DNA from: Eubacterium sp.
GTDB taxonomy: Bacteria; Bacillota; Clostridia; Oscillospirales; Acutalibacteraceae
Assembly: GCA_017463985.1 (NCBI GenBank)
Contig: JAFUEH010000036.1
Coordinates: 1 to 64,000, forward strand
Direction: 5' to 3'
DNA: 64,000 bases
This document shows, piece after piece, positions 54,825 through 64,000 of this stretch (its first letter is position 1; each line of letters opens with the position of its first letter). The notes beneath the pieces are model-generated. The model was not told the origin of the DNA. It did not search any database and saw nothing but the letters and a program-made list of their open reading frames with translations. The position numbers were made by a program, and so were the translations under genes.

Positions 54825-55957
54825 AGGTTTTATTTGTTGCTACTGTACGTAGCCATATAGGTCAATTTCATATACCGTTCATTAAAAAGCTGAAAGCCCT
54901 CGGTCATACAGTGGACGCCGCTTATCGCGATAATTCAGCGGATAAGCAAGGACTCGATACCTCGGCGCTGGATACAGTATATGAGGTGCCGTTTTCAAGA
55001 AGTCCTTACTCTCTTGACAATATTAAGGCTTACCGCGTATTGAAGAAAATAATTGATGACAATGATTATGACGCTGTTCATTGCCACACACCGATGGGCG
55101 CTGTCGTCACGCGACTTGCTGCAAGAGACGCACGAAAAAAGGGCTTAAAGGTTATCTATACAGCACACGGCTTCCATTTTTATAAAGGCGCTTCTACTCT
55201 CAATTGGAAGGTTTTTTATCCGATTGAAAAATACCTTTCAAAATATACTGATTGCTTAATTACGATCAATCAAGAGGATTATCAGCTCGCCACTGCCGGC
55301 GGTTTTCAGTCAAAGCGAATTCAGTATGTGGCCGGTGTCGGCGTAGATCTGAGCCGCTTCAAACCGGTGACCGCGACTGAAAAGTCGGCGCTGCGGCAGG
55401 AATACGGCATTGATAAGGATGCGTTTGTCATGATCTATCCGGCTGATTTCTGCGAACGTAAAAACCAGCTGATGCTGCTTAGCGCTTTGAAAGAGATTAC
55501 ATTGCAGTATAAAAATGTGAAGCTGTTATTGCCCGGCCTGCAGACTTATATAGCGCCTGCTGAGCAGTACTGCCGCGAGAACGATCTACTCCCTTACGTG
55601 GAGTTCATGGGTTATCGACGCGACATTGATAAGCTGGATGCCTTAGCGGATATTTCTGTGTCCTCCAGTCGGCAAGAAGGCTTGCCGATCAATTTGATCG
55701 AAGCGATGGCGCTCGGTAATCCGATCGTTGCCACCGATGTCAGAGGCAATAATGACTTGGTGCAGGATGGCGTAAACGGCTATCTTGTTCCGCTGAACGA
55801 CAGCAAGCTGATGGCCAAGCGTATTATGCATTTTATAGAAGAACCTGCCTTGGTGGATCGCTTTGGCGCTGCCAGTCTGCAGCTTGTTGAAAAATACAGT
55901 GTGGATGCCGTGATGGAAGAAATGCTCGGTATCTACCGTTCTTTAGAACTAATATAG
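54821..55957 (+). CDS. Glycosyltransferase family 4 (EpsD-like)
   Basis: 378-residue GT-B enzyme. The N-domain has VHCHTPMGAVVTRLAAR and IYTAHGFHFYKGAS, typical of the EpsD-like branch. The C-domain has SSSRQEGLPINLIEAMALGNPIVATDVRG with the conserved EGLP...E donor-site signature. It adds a sugar to the lipid-linked repeat unit at the cytosolic membrane face. It starts by four-base overlap with the aldolase gene. Confidence 0.92.
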   Translation: MKVLFVATVRSHIGQFHIPFIKKLKALGHTVDAAYRDNSADKQGLDTSALDTVYEVPFSRSPYSLDNIKAYRVLKKIIDDNDYDAVHCHTPMGAVVTRLAARDARKKGLKVIYTAHGFHFYKGASTLNWKVFYPIEKYLSKYTDCLITINQEDYQLATAGGFQSKRIQYVAGVGVDLSRFKPVTATEKSALRQEYGIDKDAFVMIYPADFCERKNQLMLLSALKEITLQYKNVKLLLPGLQTYIAPAEQYCRENDLLPYVEFMGYRRDIDKLDALADISVSSSRQEGLPINLIEAMALGNPIVATDVRGNNDLVQDGVNGYLVPLNDSKLMAKRIMHFIEEPALVDRFGAASLQLVEKYSVDAVMEEMLGIYRSLELI

Positions 55958-55959
55958 TG

Positions 55960-57033
55960 ATGAGAATTCTGAATATGCTTCCTGACATCGGTGTTGCTAA
56001 CGGGATTATGAGCGTGATCCTCAATTTTGCAAAGGCAATGCCGCAGGATATTCAATTTGATATTGTTTATTTTCACGAGACGGAAAACACCCGTCAAAAA
56101 GAAATTGAAGCGCTGGGCGGCCGTGTATACAAAATCAGTAAACCGTCGCCCAAAAGTGTCGCTTCCGGTGAGCTGAGACTGTTTTTCGATGACCACCGCG
56201 GTGAATGGGAGGCGCTGCATATTCACGCGCCGCACTTTGCGGTATTTATAGCGCCTGCCGCCAAACGGGCCGGTCTCCGCAAAATTTGTGTTCACTGTCA
56301 TTCCACAGAATATTCATTAAAGGGTAATGCGAAACGCAATGAGCTTCTCAGCCTTTATGCTAAGTATTTTGTGAAGGATAAGTTTGCTTGCTCCGAATTA
56401 GCCGGCGATTTTTGGTATGGCAAGCAGCCGTATACCGTTGTCAATAACGCCATCGACTGTCAGGCGTTTGCATTTAACCAATCGATTCGTGACGATAAGC
56501 GGAAAGTAATGAATCTGCAAGATGCACTCGTCGTCAGCCACATCGGCAGGACGGATATTCCGCAAAAAAATCATCCGTTTATGCTACGAATTTTTGCTGA
56601 GATACTGAAGCAAGAGCCAAAGGCCGTGTTATTGCTCATTGGCGCTGAGCCAACGCCGTTGCTGTCACAGCTTTGTGAACAGCTTGGCGTTTCCGACCGT
56701 GTGCAGTTTTTAGGACTTCGCAGTGATGTCAGTGAGCTCCTGCAAGCCAGTGATGTGTTCCTTTTTCCGTCCACACGCGAAGGATTACCGGTTTCTGTGA
56801 TCGAAGCGCAGGCGGCGGGTCTTCCTGTACAGATGTCAGACAGCGTTTCTCATGAAGCAGTCGTCACCGACTTAGTGCAGGAGGAAGCATTATCGACTTT
56901 GCCGGAGACGTGGGCAAGGCAGTGTATCCGTCTTGGGGCGACAAAACACGTTAATACGCTTACCGCAATGCAGGCAGCCGGCTGGGATCTGAACAGCGTA
57001 TCTGCTGTATTATGCGATTACTACCAAAGCTAA
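55960..57033 (+). CDS. Glycosyltransferase family 4 (EpsF-like)
   Basis: 357-residue GT-B enzyme: opening MRILNMLPDIGVANGIMSVILNFA, middle HIGRTDIPQKNHPFMLRIFAEIL, and donor-site FPSTREGLPVSVIEAQAAGLPV with the E-x7-E pattern. The end is shorter than in many relatives. GTG 55957, overlapping the previous stop, is an alternative start; no strong ribosome site precedes either. It probably adds the next sugar of the repeat unit. Confidence 0.9.
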   Translation: MRILNMLPDIGVANGIMSVILNFAKAMPQDIQFDIVYFHETENTRQKEIEALGGRVYKISKPSPKSVASGELRLFFDDHRGEWEALHIHAPHFAVFIAPAAKRAGLRKICVHCHSTEYSLKGNAKRNELLSLYAKYFVKDKFACSELAGDFWYGKQPYTVVNNAIDCQAFAFNQSIRDDKRKVMNLQDALVVSHIGRTDIPQKNHPFMLRIFAEILKQEPKAVLLLIGAEPTPLLSQLCEQLGVSDRVQFLGLRSDVSELLQASDVFLFPSTREGLPVSVIEAQAAGLPVQMSDSVSHEAVVTDLVQEEALSTLPETWARQCIRLGATKHVNTLTAMQAAGWDLNSVSAVLCDYYQS

Positions 57034-57042
57034 GGTGTATAT

Positions 57043-57942
57043 ATGAAGCTGAAATCTATCTTTGAGATGTGGTCCTGGACGACCGCCGTACGGTTTAACA
57101 GTGACGAGCGCACCTCCTTACTGAATAATAAGACTGACGCGTTTACGGTCGTGCCAAATTCTAAGCGCTATTGGACAGCTGATCCGTTCCTCTTTGAAAA
57201 GGATGGTGTGCTGTATCTGTTCTTTGAAGCATTTGATATATTTAAGCGAAAAGGTTTGCTTGGCTACCGTACCTTATCGGAAGGTGAGTTTGGCGATATT
57301 CATATCTTTTATGAGCATGATTCGCATCTTTCTTTTCCTTTTATCTATGAGGAAAACGGTGAAATCTATGTGATGCCTGAGTCTGCTAAGAGCGGAGAGC
57401 TATTCCGCCTGCGCTGTAAGCACTTTCCTGATCAGTGGGAAAAGGAAGCTGTACTGCTGAAAGAGAATGTGGTCGATACCGTCCGTTATGTCGACGGTGA
57501 CAATGTATATTATATTTCGGAGCTTGTCACGGAGCCGAACGTTTATGATCGCGTCGATCTATACTATCTGCAAGACGGATCGCTACTGCCTTGCGCGCAT
57601 AATCCGGTGAAAGCAGATGCTTCTAATGCACGTGGCGCAGGCGCTGTCTGCGTGATCGACGGTGTGCGTGTCAGACCGGCGCAGGACTGCGGCGACTCTT
57701 ACGGAGAACGCCTGAATCTGAATGAATTGATGCGCATCGATCGGGAACATTTTGAAGAACGTACGATCGATACGTTCACATACCGAGACATCCGCCTGAA
57801 TGAATCGATCACTGTGGACGGTATCCATACCTACAATAAGCTTGGTAAGGTGGAGGTCATTGATCTCAGAATTCCTGGCAAGTTTAATTTGCTGTATACA
57901 GTCGGTTTTATCAATAAAATTTTTGCAAAGCTGTTTCACTAA
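57043..57942 (+). CDS. GINT1-N-like beta-propeller protein
   Basis: 299 residues resembling the N-terminal domain of glucosamine inositolphosphorylceramide transferase (recalled family, PF24793). Visible features are YWTADPFLFEKDGVLYLFFEAF and SFPFIYEENGEIYVMPESA, with repeated W/D/P/E blades as in five-bladed glycan-active folds. It lies between glycosyltransferase genes and likely acts in sugar transfer or modification; the exact reaction is unknown. AAGGTG precedes the ATG. No TM or signal peptide. Confidence 0.7.
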   Translation: MKLKSIFEMWSWTTAVRFNSDERTSLLNNKTDAFTVVPNSKRYWTADPFLFEKDGVLYLFFEAFDIFKRKGLLGYRTLSEGEFGDIHIFYEHDSHLSFPFIYEENGEIYVMPESAKSGELFRLRCKHFPDQWEKEAVLLKENVVDTVRYVDGDNVYYISELVTEPNVYDRVDLYYLQDGSLLPCAHNPVKADASNARGAGAVCVIDGVRVRPAQDCGDSYGERLNLNELMRIDREHFEERTIDTFTYRDIRLNESITVDGIHTYNKLGKVEVIDLRIPGKFNLLYTVGFINKIFAKLFH

Positions 57943-57953
57943 CGGAGGAAGTC

Positions 57954-58748
57954 ATGCCTAAAATCTCAGTAATTATGGGGATATACAACGGCGAAAGAAC
58001 GATGCGTGAAGCACTTGATTCTATCATAGCGCAGACCTTCACTGATTGGGAGTGCATCATCTGTGACGACGCTTCCACTGACGCTACGCCTACAATTTTA
58101 AAGGAATATCAGGACCGTTATCCTGATAAATTTATTCTTTTGCGTAATGAAAAAAATCTGATGCTGTCCGGCAGCCTGAATCGCTGTCTTGCTGCTGCGA
58201 GCGGCGAATATATTGCGCGTATGGATGACGACGACCGGTGCTTGCCGCAGCGATTTGCTAAAGAGGCAGCGTTCCTGGACGAACATCCTGAATACAGCGT
58301 GGTGGGCAGTAATGTTCAGTTCTTTAACGAAACAGACGGCCTCGGTGAGGTGATCCATAAAATTGAGGAGCCTACCGTGTATGATGTTCCCAAGGTCAAT
58401 CCGTTTTTTCATCCAACCGTCATGATGCGTAAATCAACTTATGACGCGCTCGGCGGATATACCTGTAATGAACGCACGCGCCGGATGGAGGATGTTGATT
58501 TATGGTATCGCTTTTTTGCAGCAGGCTATCAAGGCTATAATATTCCTGAGGTCTTACTGCACTACCGTGTTGACAGTAGTGCACTCAAAAAGCGTAAGCT
58601 GAAGTATTCCGTTGACGCCTCAAAAATAGTCTTTAACGGTGTTAAGCAGCTTCAACTACCGTTTAAGTATTATCTGTTCGCTTTGAAGCCGATCGCTTCG
58701 TGGCTATTGCCGGAAAATTTAAAAACGCTTTACAGAAAGAAAAAGTGA
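57954..58748 (+). CDS. Glycosyltransferase family 2
   Basis: 264-residue GT-A enzyme with ISVIMGIYNGERTMREALDSI, CDDASTD and the metal DxD region ARMDDDD; ED in MEDVDLWYR marks the base. Members of this type extend repeat units or cell-surface glycans. GGAGG lies before the ATG, 11 bases after the previous stop. Confidence 0.9.
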   Translation: MPKISVIMGIYNGERTMREALDSIIAQTFTDWECIICDDASTDATPTILKEYQDRYPDKFILLRNEKNLMLSGSLNRCLAAASGEYIARMDDDDRCLPQRFAKEAAFLDEHPEYSVVGSNVQFFNETDGLGEVIHKIEEPTVYDVPKVNPFFHPTVMMRKSTYDALGGYTCNERTRRMEDVDLWYRFFAAGYQGYNIPEVLLHYRVDSSALKKRKLKYSVDASKIVFNGVKQLQLPFKYYLFALKPIASWLLPENLKTLYRKKK

Positions 58749-58749
58749 C

Positions 58750-59886
58750 ATGAAGAAGAAAGTCCTTATTGTGACGGAGTCAATATCTTACGGCGGACTG
58801 AATTTGGCATCTGTCCGGTTTCAGCAGTATCTTGATCAGGATCAATTTGAGTGTGAATACTGTGTGCGTCGCAGCCATCTGGGCGATTTGGAGGAGGACA
58901 TTCTCCGGCAGGGTATACGAGTTCATCACGTTCCTGACAGCGAACTGAATTATCTGAAAAGCTATCGTTACTATAAAAAGCTGTTTTCTGAAAACCATTA
59001 TGATATTGTGCACTGCCATCTACCTTTTTTCAGTGGGATTGTATTGTTGGCTGCCAGGCAGTGCGGTGTGCCTGTCAGAGTAGCTCATGCCCATTTTTCA
59101 CAGCCATATACTGACACGGCCATCTATTCTAAAAAAAAGCAGGCTATTGCAGTTGTCTACCGTAAGCTGATGCGCGTATTGCTAAAGCACTACTGTAATG
59201 CCAAGCTCGCTTGCAGCCAAAAAGCAGGGGAGTTTCTTTACGGAAAACGAACGTTTGCCGATAGTGGTATTGTCCTGAATAACGGCATTGAAACGGACGA
59301 ATTTCGTTATAATTCTGTTTACCGTCATGCACTGCGTGACGAATTGCAGATTGCGCAGGATGCTGTCGTGCTCGGACATATCGGACAGATGTACAGCGTA
59401 AAAAATCAAAGCTATATTATTGACATTTTTGCGCATTATTATCAGCAACACAGCAACGCCTATCTGCTGCTGATCGGCGACGGTGTTGACCGTGAAATGC
59501 TTGAGGAAAAGGTTCGTTCGCTGCAGCTGGAAAAGCAGGTGTTCTTCCTCGGTTTACGCAAGGATGCGAACAAGCTGTATCAAGCGATGGACTGCTTTGT
59601 GTTTCCGTCGCTTCACGAGGGCTTTCCGCTGACGTTGATCGAAGCACAGGCGTCGATGCTGCCGTGCGTTATCTCGGATGCTGTTACACAGCAGGTAAAG
59701 TTAAATGATAATATAGTATTTCTGCCCATTACGGTAACGCCTGATGTCTGGTGTGAGCAAATTGATGCATTGCTGCAGACGGACAGGCAGTCTGTCAGTG
59801 CTGAGCGCGTTTACCAAGAGTTTGATATTCGCGCGGTAACAGCAAAGCTGGAAAAAATCTATTTAAGCCTGCTTCCATCCGATTGA
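58750..59886 (+). CDS. Glycosyltransferase family 4 (EpsF-like)
   Basis: 378-residue GT-B enzyme with TESISYGGLNLASVRFQQYL at the start, HCHLPFFSGIVLLAAR in the N-domain and FPSLHEGFPLTLIEAQASMLPCV in the donor site. It is similar in layout to the gene at 55960, so the two may be distant paralogs. One base separates it from the preceding stop. The next gene begins 44 bases later. Confidence 0.92.
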   Translation: MKKKVLIVTESISYGGLNLASVRFQQYLDQDQFECEYCVRRSHLGDLEEDILRQGIRVHHVPDSELNYLKSYRYYKKLFSENHYDIVHCHLPFFSGIVLLAARQCGVPVRVAHAHFSQPYTDTAIYSKKKQAIAVVYRKLMRVLLKHYCNAKLACSQKAGEFLYGKRTFADSGIVLNNGIETDEFRYNSVYRHALRDELQIAQDAVVLGHIGQMYSVKNQSYIIDIFAHYYQQHSNAYLLLIGDGVDREMLEEKVRSLQLEKQVFFLGLRKDANKLYQAMDCFVFPSLHEGFPLTLIEAQASMLPCVISDAVTQQVKLNDNIVFLPITVTPDVWCEQIDALLQTDRQSVSAERVYQEFDIRAVTAKLEKIYLSLLPSD

Positions 59887-59930
59887 TATTGACTTTGAAA
59901 AAAATTACGAAAGAAAGGGGGTAACCTACG

Positions 59931-61223
59931 ATGCACTTTTTAACTGAATTTCTTACCGGCACACAGTTTTATCTATTCATTCTCGGTGTCTTTACGGTGC
60001 TGTTTTGGGTTATCCCACAAAAGCGTCAGTGGATCTCGTTCTTAGTAACGGTGTTGCTCTTCGCATATTTTGCTCATTGGTTAGTACCTGATCCTACTGA
60101 TGACTTGCAGTTGTATTTTTGGTTTTTGGATCGAATACGCCAAGGCGGTCAAAGCACCTTTGAGTGGGTGGTAAGAAACGATAATTTTGGTTGGAACACC
60201 TACTTTTTCTGTAAGTACTATTATCGTTTTTTCACACTGCTACCAAATGAGAGTTACGATCATTTTTTATCCTCAGTAACTGTTTTCCTGACCTACGGCA
60301 TGGCTATGCTGACGCTTCACAGGGCGTCAAAACGCTTTGAAGTGGATAAATTTCATACCTATTTCGGTACTCTTTTTTTCTTGGCTACCTATTGGTTCTA
60401 CGATTCTGCATCAGGTATTCGCAGCTCCATCGCGATTGGTATTGTATTTGCCTGTGCCTATCATCAGTTCGTTGAAAAGAAGAATTATACACTTTGCTTT
60501 TTAGGTTACTTTATTGCTGCGTTTTTCCATCCCGGCGGCGTCATTGCGCTCGCTGTTGTGTTTATCACTTTCCTGACATTTAACACAGACGGAAAATTTT
60601 TCTATTTTCTGTTGCTGTTTTCGGCGGCTATCGGCTCTTATGTTGTGAACTATCTCAGTTCTGTGACCGATATTGGCTTTATACAGGCACTTGATGAACG
60701 TGTTGATAAATACAGTCAACGTGCCGGTGACGATTCTTCGACAACCTTTTATGTTGCGATTGCGACTCTTTTATTGGTTGCCGCTCTTATCCTCTATGTT
60801 ACTAATTATTTGAAAGAAGACGAACGTTTTCCTCAATTTTCAAAATTCTATAAATATTCTGCCAATACCATTTTCTTCTTGTTTGGTATTATCATGATCT
60901 CAGTCGTATTTTCCCGTTTTGTCCGCTGGATTGTTCCTCAAATTGGTGCTATTTTCTTTATGGTTGGCATGCAGCTGCAGAAAAATCAAATGATGGCCAA
61001 AGGCGTTTCAGATACACTCTACAATTCTCCGCCGCTGGAACGGCTGAAATATAAAGCAAGACCGGTTGTACTCGCTTTGTTTATTATTTTTACACTGGTT
61101 TATATATGGTATGCCTGCAATGGTACCTCTCTCATTTGGGCACATTTTGAACACGAATGGACTGAAGCAGGGTATCCGTATCAATGGGAAGGTTGGTATG
61201 AAACCGGGGAGGTCATTTCATGA
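59931..61223 (+). CDS. EpsG-like polysaccharide polymerase
   Basis: 430-residue membrane protein with about ten TMs and an EpsG/Wzy-like layout. Typical pieces are WFLDRIR and the large external loop with FYDSASGIRSSIAIGIVFA, plus RFVRWIVPQIG near the end. EpsG proteins polymerise repeat units outside the membrane. AAAGGGGGT precedes the ATG. It overlaps the next gene by four bases. From here the sequence becomes noticeably more AT-rich. Confidence 0.82.
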   Translation: MHFLTEFLTGTQFYLFILGVFTVLFWVIPQKRQWISFLVTVLLFAYFAHWLVPDPTDDLQLYFWFLDRIRQGGQSTFEWVVRNDNFGWNTYFFCKYYYRFFTLLPNESYDHFLSSVTVFLTYGMAMLTLHRASKRFEVDKFHTYFGTLFFLATYWFYDSASGIRSSIAIGIVFACAYHQFVEKKNYTLCFLGYFIAAFFHPGGVIALAVVFITFLTFNTDGKFFYFLLLFSAAIGSYVVNYLSSVTDIGFIQALDERVDKYSQRAGDDSSTTFYVAIATLLLVAALILYVTNYLKEDERFPQFSKFYKYSANTIFFLFGIIMISVVFSRFVRWIVPQIGAIFFMVGMQLQKNQMMAKGVSDTLYNSPPLERLKYKARPVVLALFIIFTLVYIWYACNGTSLIWAHFEHEWTEAGYPYQWEGWYETGEVIS

Positions 61224-62236
61224 CGATTTCTGTCATTGTTCCAATCTATAAAGTCGAAGCGTATCTGGCGCAGTGTATTGATAGTATTATCCATCAATCC
61301 TATCATGATCTGGAGATCATTTTGGTTGATGACGGTTCCCCTGACCGGTGTCCTGCTCTATGTGATCAATATGCCGATCAGGATAGCCGCATCAAGGTGA
61401 TTCATAAACAAAACGCCGGTTTGATCGCCGCCCGTAAGTCCGGTGTGGAAAATGCCACCGGTGATTATATCACTTTTGTGGACGGTGATGACTGGATTGC
61501 ACCGACCATGTATGCAAAAATGGTGGAAGCAATCGAACAATATCAAGCGGATTGTGCTATTTCACAGTTCTATTTTGCGTACGAGGATCATCATACTTCC
61601 AGCCATTATCTTCTGGAAAGGCCCTATTATGACCGTGCCGCTATGGAAGCGGAAATTTTTCCAACTATGCTATATAGCGGAAAATGGTATCAGTTCGGCA
61701 TTTTTCCAAATTGCTGGACAAAGCTTTTCAGAGCGGATATTCTCAGAAAGCATATTTTTGACGTAGATGATCGCATCAGACTTGGCGAGGATATTGCTTT
61801 TACGTATCCCTGTCTGATGGATTGCCAAAGCGTTGCGTTTATCGATGAAGCACTTTACTATTATCGACAGAATCCTACGTCTATGACGGCCTCTTATGAT
61901 CCGCGGCTTTCTCAAATATATCTTCTTCCTTATCAAGCGGTAAAGAAGGCAAGTGAGGAACTGTCAGTCAATCTATCTTCTCAGCTTCCGTATTATTTGC
62001 TGTATCTCATTAATTTTGTCATCAGAAATGAAGCGTTGCCATCTAATGACAAAAAGACAGTTAAGAGAAGTAATACTCTAAAAGCTCTTCTCCTTTCCGG
62101 AAAGGAAATTCGATGCTTGAAGCTGAGCACCCTGCCGTTGCATATTAAGCTTCTGTTTCTCGCAATAAATTTTCAATCAGCTTTAATGTTGTCACTATAT
62201 AGGGAATTGATGAAAAAACATATTAACAACAGGTGA
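61220..62236 (+). CDS. Glycosyltransferase family 2
   Basis: 338-residue GT-A enzyme with ISVIVPIYKVEAYLAQCIDSII, LVDDGSPDRCP, and a metal motif FVDGDDW; RLGEDIAFTYP gives the base. A C-terminal region of about 130 residues is helical. It starts in the EpsG-like end by ATGA. No TM. It probably adds one sugar of the repeat unit. Confidence 0.93.
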   Translation: MTISVIVPIYKVEAYLAQCIDSIIHQSYHDLEIILVDDGSPDRCPALCDQYADQDSRIKVIHKQNAGLIAARKSGVENATGDYITFVDGDDWIAPTMYAKMVEAIEQYQADCAISQFYFAYEDHHTSSHYLLERPYYDRAAMEAEIFPTMLYSGKWYQFGIFPNCWTKLFRADILRKHIFDVDDRIRLGEDIAFTYPCLMDCQSVAFIDEALYYYRQNPTSMTASYDPRLSQIYLLPYQAVKKASEELSVNLSSQLPYYLLYLINFVIRNEALPSNDKKTVKRSNTLKALLLSGKEIRCLKLSTLPLHIKLLFLAINFQSALMLSLYRELMKKHINNR

Positions 62237-62240
62237 TTTT

Positions 62241-63035
62241 ATGGAAAATAAAAGGTTATCCTTACAAGAAATTCAACAAGTTACACTTGGAATATTGCTT
62301 GAATTCGATAAGCTTTGCCGGCAGTATCATTTACGCTATTCTTTAGCTTATGGAACATTGATCGGTGCCGTACGTCACAAAGGTTTTATTCCGTGGGATG
62401 ACGACATTGATGTTGTGATGCCCCGTGGTGATTATGAAAAATTGTTAAAAATCCGCTATCAAAGCGAACGCTATGAAATCAAAAATTATAACATTTCGGA
62501 CGACTATTATTATGCTTTTGCAAAAATGGTCGATAAAGATACAACAGTTATCGATGAAGGACGATGTGAAAAGCATATAGAATTATTTGTTGATATTTTT
62601 CCGATGGATTTTTTTGTAGCAGATTCTCCAAACGAACTGATTCCGTACGGGAAAGCTGGCGTAAGAAGACAATTTTTTGCACGCACTATAGGTATTGCAC
62701 CATTTTGTTATCGACGACTTCGTTACTGTGTTCGTTCAGTTATTAAATTGGCTTTGTTCCCGTTTCGAAACAAGATTTTCGATAATCTAAATAGCTTAGG
62801 TAGCCCTGAAAAGGAGTCAAATTATTGCTCATTAGTGATTCATAATGATAATTTTCCGGAATTTTTTGATGCCAATATATGGAATAATTTGATTGATGTT
62901 GAGTTTGAATCTCATTATTTTCCTGTTTTTTCAGAATATGATAGTTTTTTAACCACGATATACGGCGATTATATGACGCCACCCCCAAAAGAGCAGCAAG
63001 TCTCTGTTCACGGATTAGAAGCTTATATGAAATGA
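62241..63035 (+). CDS. LicD-family phosphotransferase
   Basis: 264-residue LicD/FKRP-type protein that transfers phosphocholine or another phospho-group onto glycans. It has the signature YSLAYGTLIGAVRHKGFIPWDDDIDVVMPRGDYE, with the DDDID metal site, and a C-terminal YGDYMTPPPKEQQ. The gene is markedly AT-rich. The start ATG follows AGGTGATTTT. Choline uptake or activation genes (LicABC) are not in the window, so the donor is unknown. Confidence 0.92.
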   Translation: MENKRLSLQEIQQVTLGILLEFDKLCRQYHLRYSLAYGTLIGAVRHKGFIPWDDDIDVVMPRGDYEKLLKIRYQSERYEIKNYNISDDYYYAFAKMVDKDTTVIDEGRCEKHIELFVDIFPMDFFVADSPNELIPYGKAGVRRQFFARTIGIAPFCYRRLRYCVRSVIKLALFPFRNKIFDNLNSLGSPEKESNYCSLVIHNDNFPEFFDANIWNNLIDVEFESHYFPVFSEYDSFLTTIYGDYMTPPPKEQQVSVHGLEAYMK

Positions 63036-63042
63036 ATTGCTT

Positions 63043-63999
63043 ATGAATGATCTAGTTTCAATTATTATTCCTTGTTACAATGTCGAAAAGTATTTAGACA
63101 GATGTCTAAACTCTGTTGTCAACCAAACCTATCAAAATTTGGAGATTATCCTGATTGATGACGGCTCTACTGATAATACGCCTGTGCTGTGCGATGAATG
63201 GACAGTAAAAGATAAACGTATTAAAGTTATTCACAAAGCGAATGACGGGCTTGCTAATGCGCGCAATACCGGCATTGAAGTGTGCACAGGCGATTATGTT
63301 ATGTTCACCGATAGTGACGATTATGTCGAACCGGATACAGTTGAATTTTTGCTTTCCTTGTCGCTAAAATATAATGCGGATGTTTCGCGTTGCGGCTTCT
63401 ATTATGATTACGACGACGGGCGGGTGGAAGCGGTCAATAATAACGACGAAATTCTGCTTTTGAATAGTGACGAACGGATGATTGATTTAATTGCTGGAGC
63501 TTACATGAGCGGCGTTGCCTGGAATAAGCTATATAGTAGGGATATCATAAAAAAACACCCTTACAGTAAAGAAGATGGCTGTTCCGAGGATCTCATGCAT
63601 AATTTCCGTGTGTATCAGGATATTCATACCTCTGTGTTTTGTAATCAGCCTAAATATCACTATGTGGAAAACGGTGCTTCTATCACGCATTCTGAGTTTG
63701 GCTACGGCGCATTCGATATCATCCGAGCACGCAGCATTATGCTAGAGCACTTTAAAAACGATGAAGGGATTTATCCACACGCCTTGGAATGGTATATTAA
63801 AACATCACTGGTTGTCTTGACTGGGTGTGTTATCAATAACGCTTGCAGGGATCAGTACGAAACGTTAAAACATGAGCTTCGTCAATATAAACTGTATGTC
63901 TTTAAATGCGGGCAGTTTAAGAAAAAATACCGAATAAAATATCTTATGTTCTGCTATTTGCCCTATGCATTTAACCGATTGATACGGAGATTTGTCTAA
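63043..63999 (+). CDS. Glycosyltransferase family 2
   Basis: 318-residue GT-A enzyme: VSIIIPCYNVEKYLDRCLNSVV, LIDDGSTDNTP, and FTDSDDYVEPD as the metal motif; SEDLMHNFRVY marks the base. It is complete, ending one base before the window edge. ATG 63043 is used, since TTG 63037 is not better supported; there is no clear ribosome site for either. It belongs to the polysaccharide cluster that continues to the right. Confidence 0.92.
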   Translation: MNDLVSIIIPCYNVEKYLDRCLNSVVNQTYQNLEIILIDDGSTDNTPVLCDEWTVKDKRIKVIHKANDGLANARNTGIEVCTGDYVMFTDSDDYVEPDTVEFLLSLSLKYNADVSRCGFYYDYDDGRVEAVNNNDEILLLNSDERMIDLIAGAYMSGVAWNKLYSRDIIKKHPYSKEDGCSEDLMHNFRVYQDIHTSVFCNQPKYHYVENGASITHSEFGYGAFDIIRARSIMLEHFKNDEGIYPHALEWYIKTSLVVLTGCVINNACRDQYETLKHELRQYKLYVFKCGQFKKKYRIKYLMFCYLPYAFNRLIRRFV

Positions 64000-64000
64000 T

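Overview
The window reads as chromosome from a low-to-mid GC, spore-forming member of the Bacillota, most likely class Clostridia and perhaps an Oscillospirales/Ruminococcaceae-type gut organism (the family is inference). The evidence is: strong AGGAGG-type ribosome sites, TTG starts on several genes, clean TTGACA/TATAAT promoters at 17 bp spacing, RNase J, an rplI-dnaB-tilS-ftsH block, a potABCD operon, and dpaA/dpaB for dipicolinate, which only endospore formers need. Plant- and host-glycan enzymes (GH51, GH38), a GPH-type sugar symporter and phosphoglucomutase fit a saccharolytic gut anaerobe.

Layout. 1-4.9 kb: a minus-strand operon of an Xaa-Pro peptidase, a HAD phosphatase and an M16C metalloprotease, divergent from a GH51 arabinofuranosidase operon. 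4.9-9.6 kb: GH51, a Cys-rich DUF6171-like protein, a metallophosphoesterase, an EIIC-like membrane protein and an AlkD-like protein. 9.6-11.6 kb: a BMP-type lipoprotein with three InlB-like repeats inserted in its binding domain. 11.6-19.2 kb: rnhA (minus), then RNase J, rplI, dnaB, tilS and ftsH. 19.2-21.8 kb: an AT-rich island holding an acyltransferase-like remnant and a DUF6056-like membrane protein, bracketed by a 16-bp repeat of half a terminator. 21.8-26.4 kb: a three-gene ABC exporter/FtsX-type operon with a CARDB-like membrane partner. 26.5-27.9 kb: ppa and a GtrA-like protein (minus). 28.0-30.0 kb: a compact operon of MIF-like tautomerase, sirtuin and a transglutaminase-like lipoprotein that lacks the catalytic Cys. 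30.1-39.4 kb: GPH symporter, pgm, NifU-like protein, GH38, small proteins, CCA-adding enzyme and GNAT. A tRNA-Leu(GAG) follows at 39.55 kb. 39.8-42.5 kb: an MBOAT/DHHW pair for O-acylation of a surface polymer. 43.1-47.9 kb: potABCD plus a gph-like HAD (minus), with a possible leader ORF overlapping potA. 48.0-49.3 kb: dpaAB (minus). 49.4-52.5 kb: murC, a CYTH protein and a FliB-like protein. 52.6-53.2 kb: glutathione peroxidase behind an OhrR-like operator. 53.25 kb to the right edge: an exopolysaccharide cluster (priming sugar transferase, HpcH/HpaI aldolase, seven glycosyltransferase-type genes, EpsG-like polymerase, LicD), which continues beyond the window.

Most of the window is ordinary core chromosome. 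The parts worth a second look are the BMP/InlB-repeat chimera, the tautomerase-sirtuin-dead transglutaminase operon, the pot leader ORF, the island between the split terminator copies, the operator-like palindromes, and the aldolase embedded in the capsule cluster. No insertion sequences, CRISPR arrays, phage genes or rRNA genes were seen.
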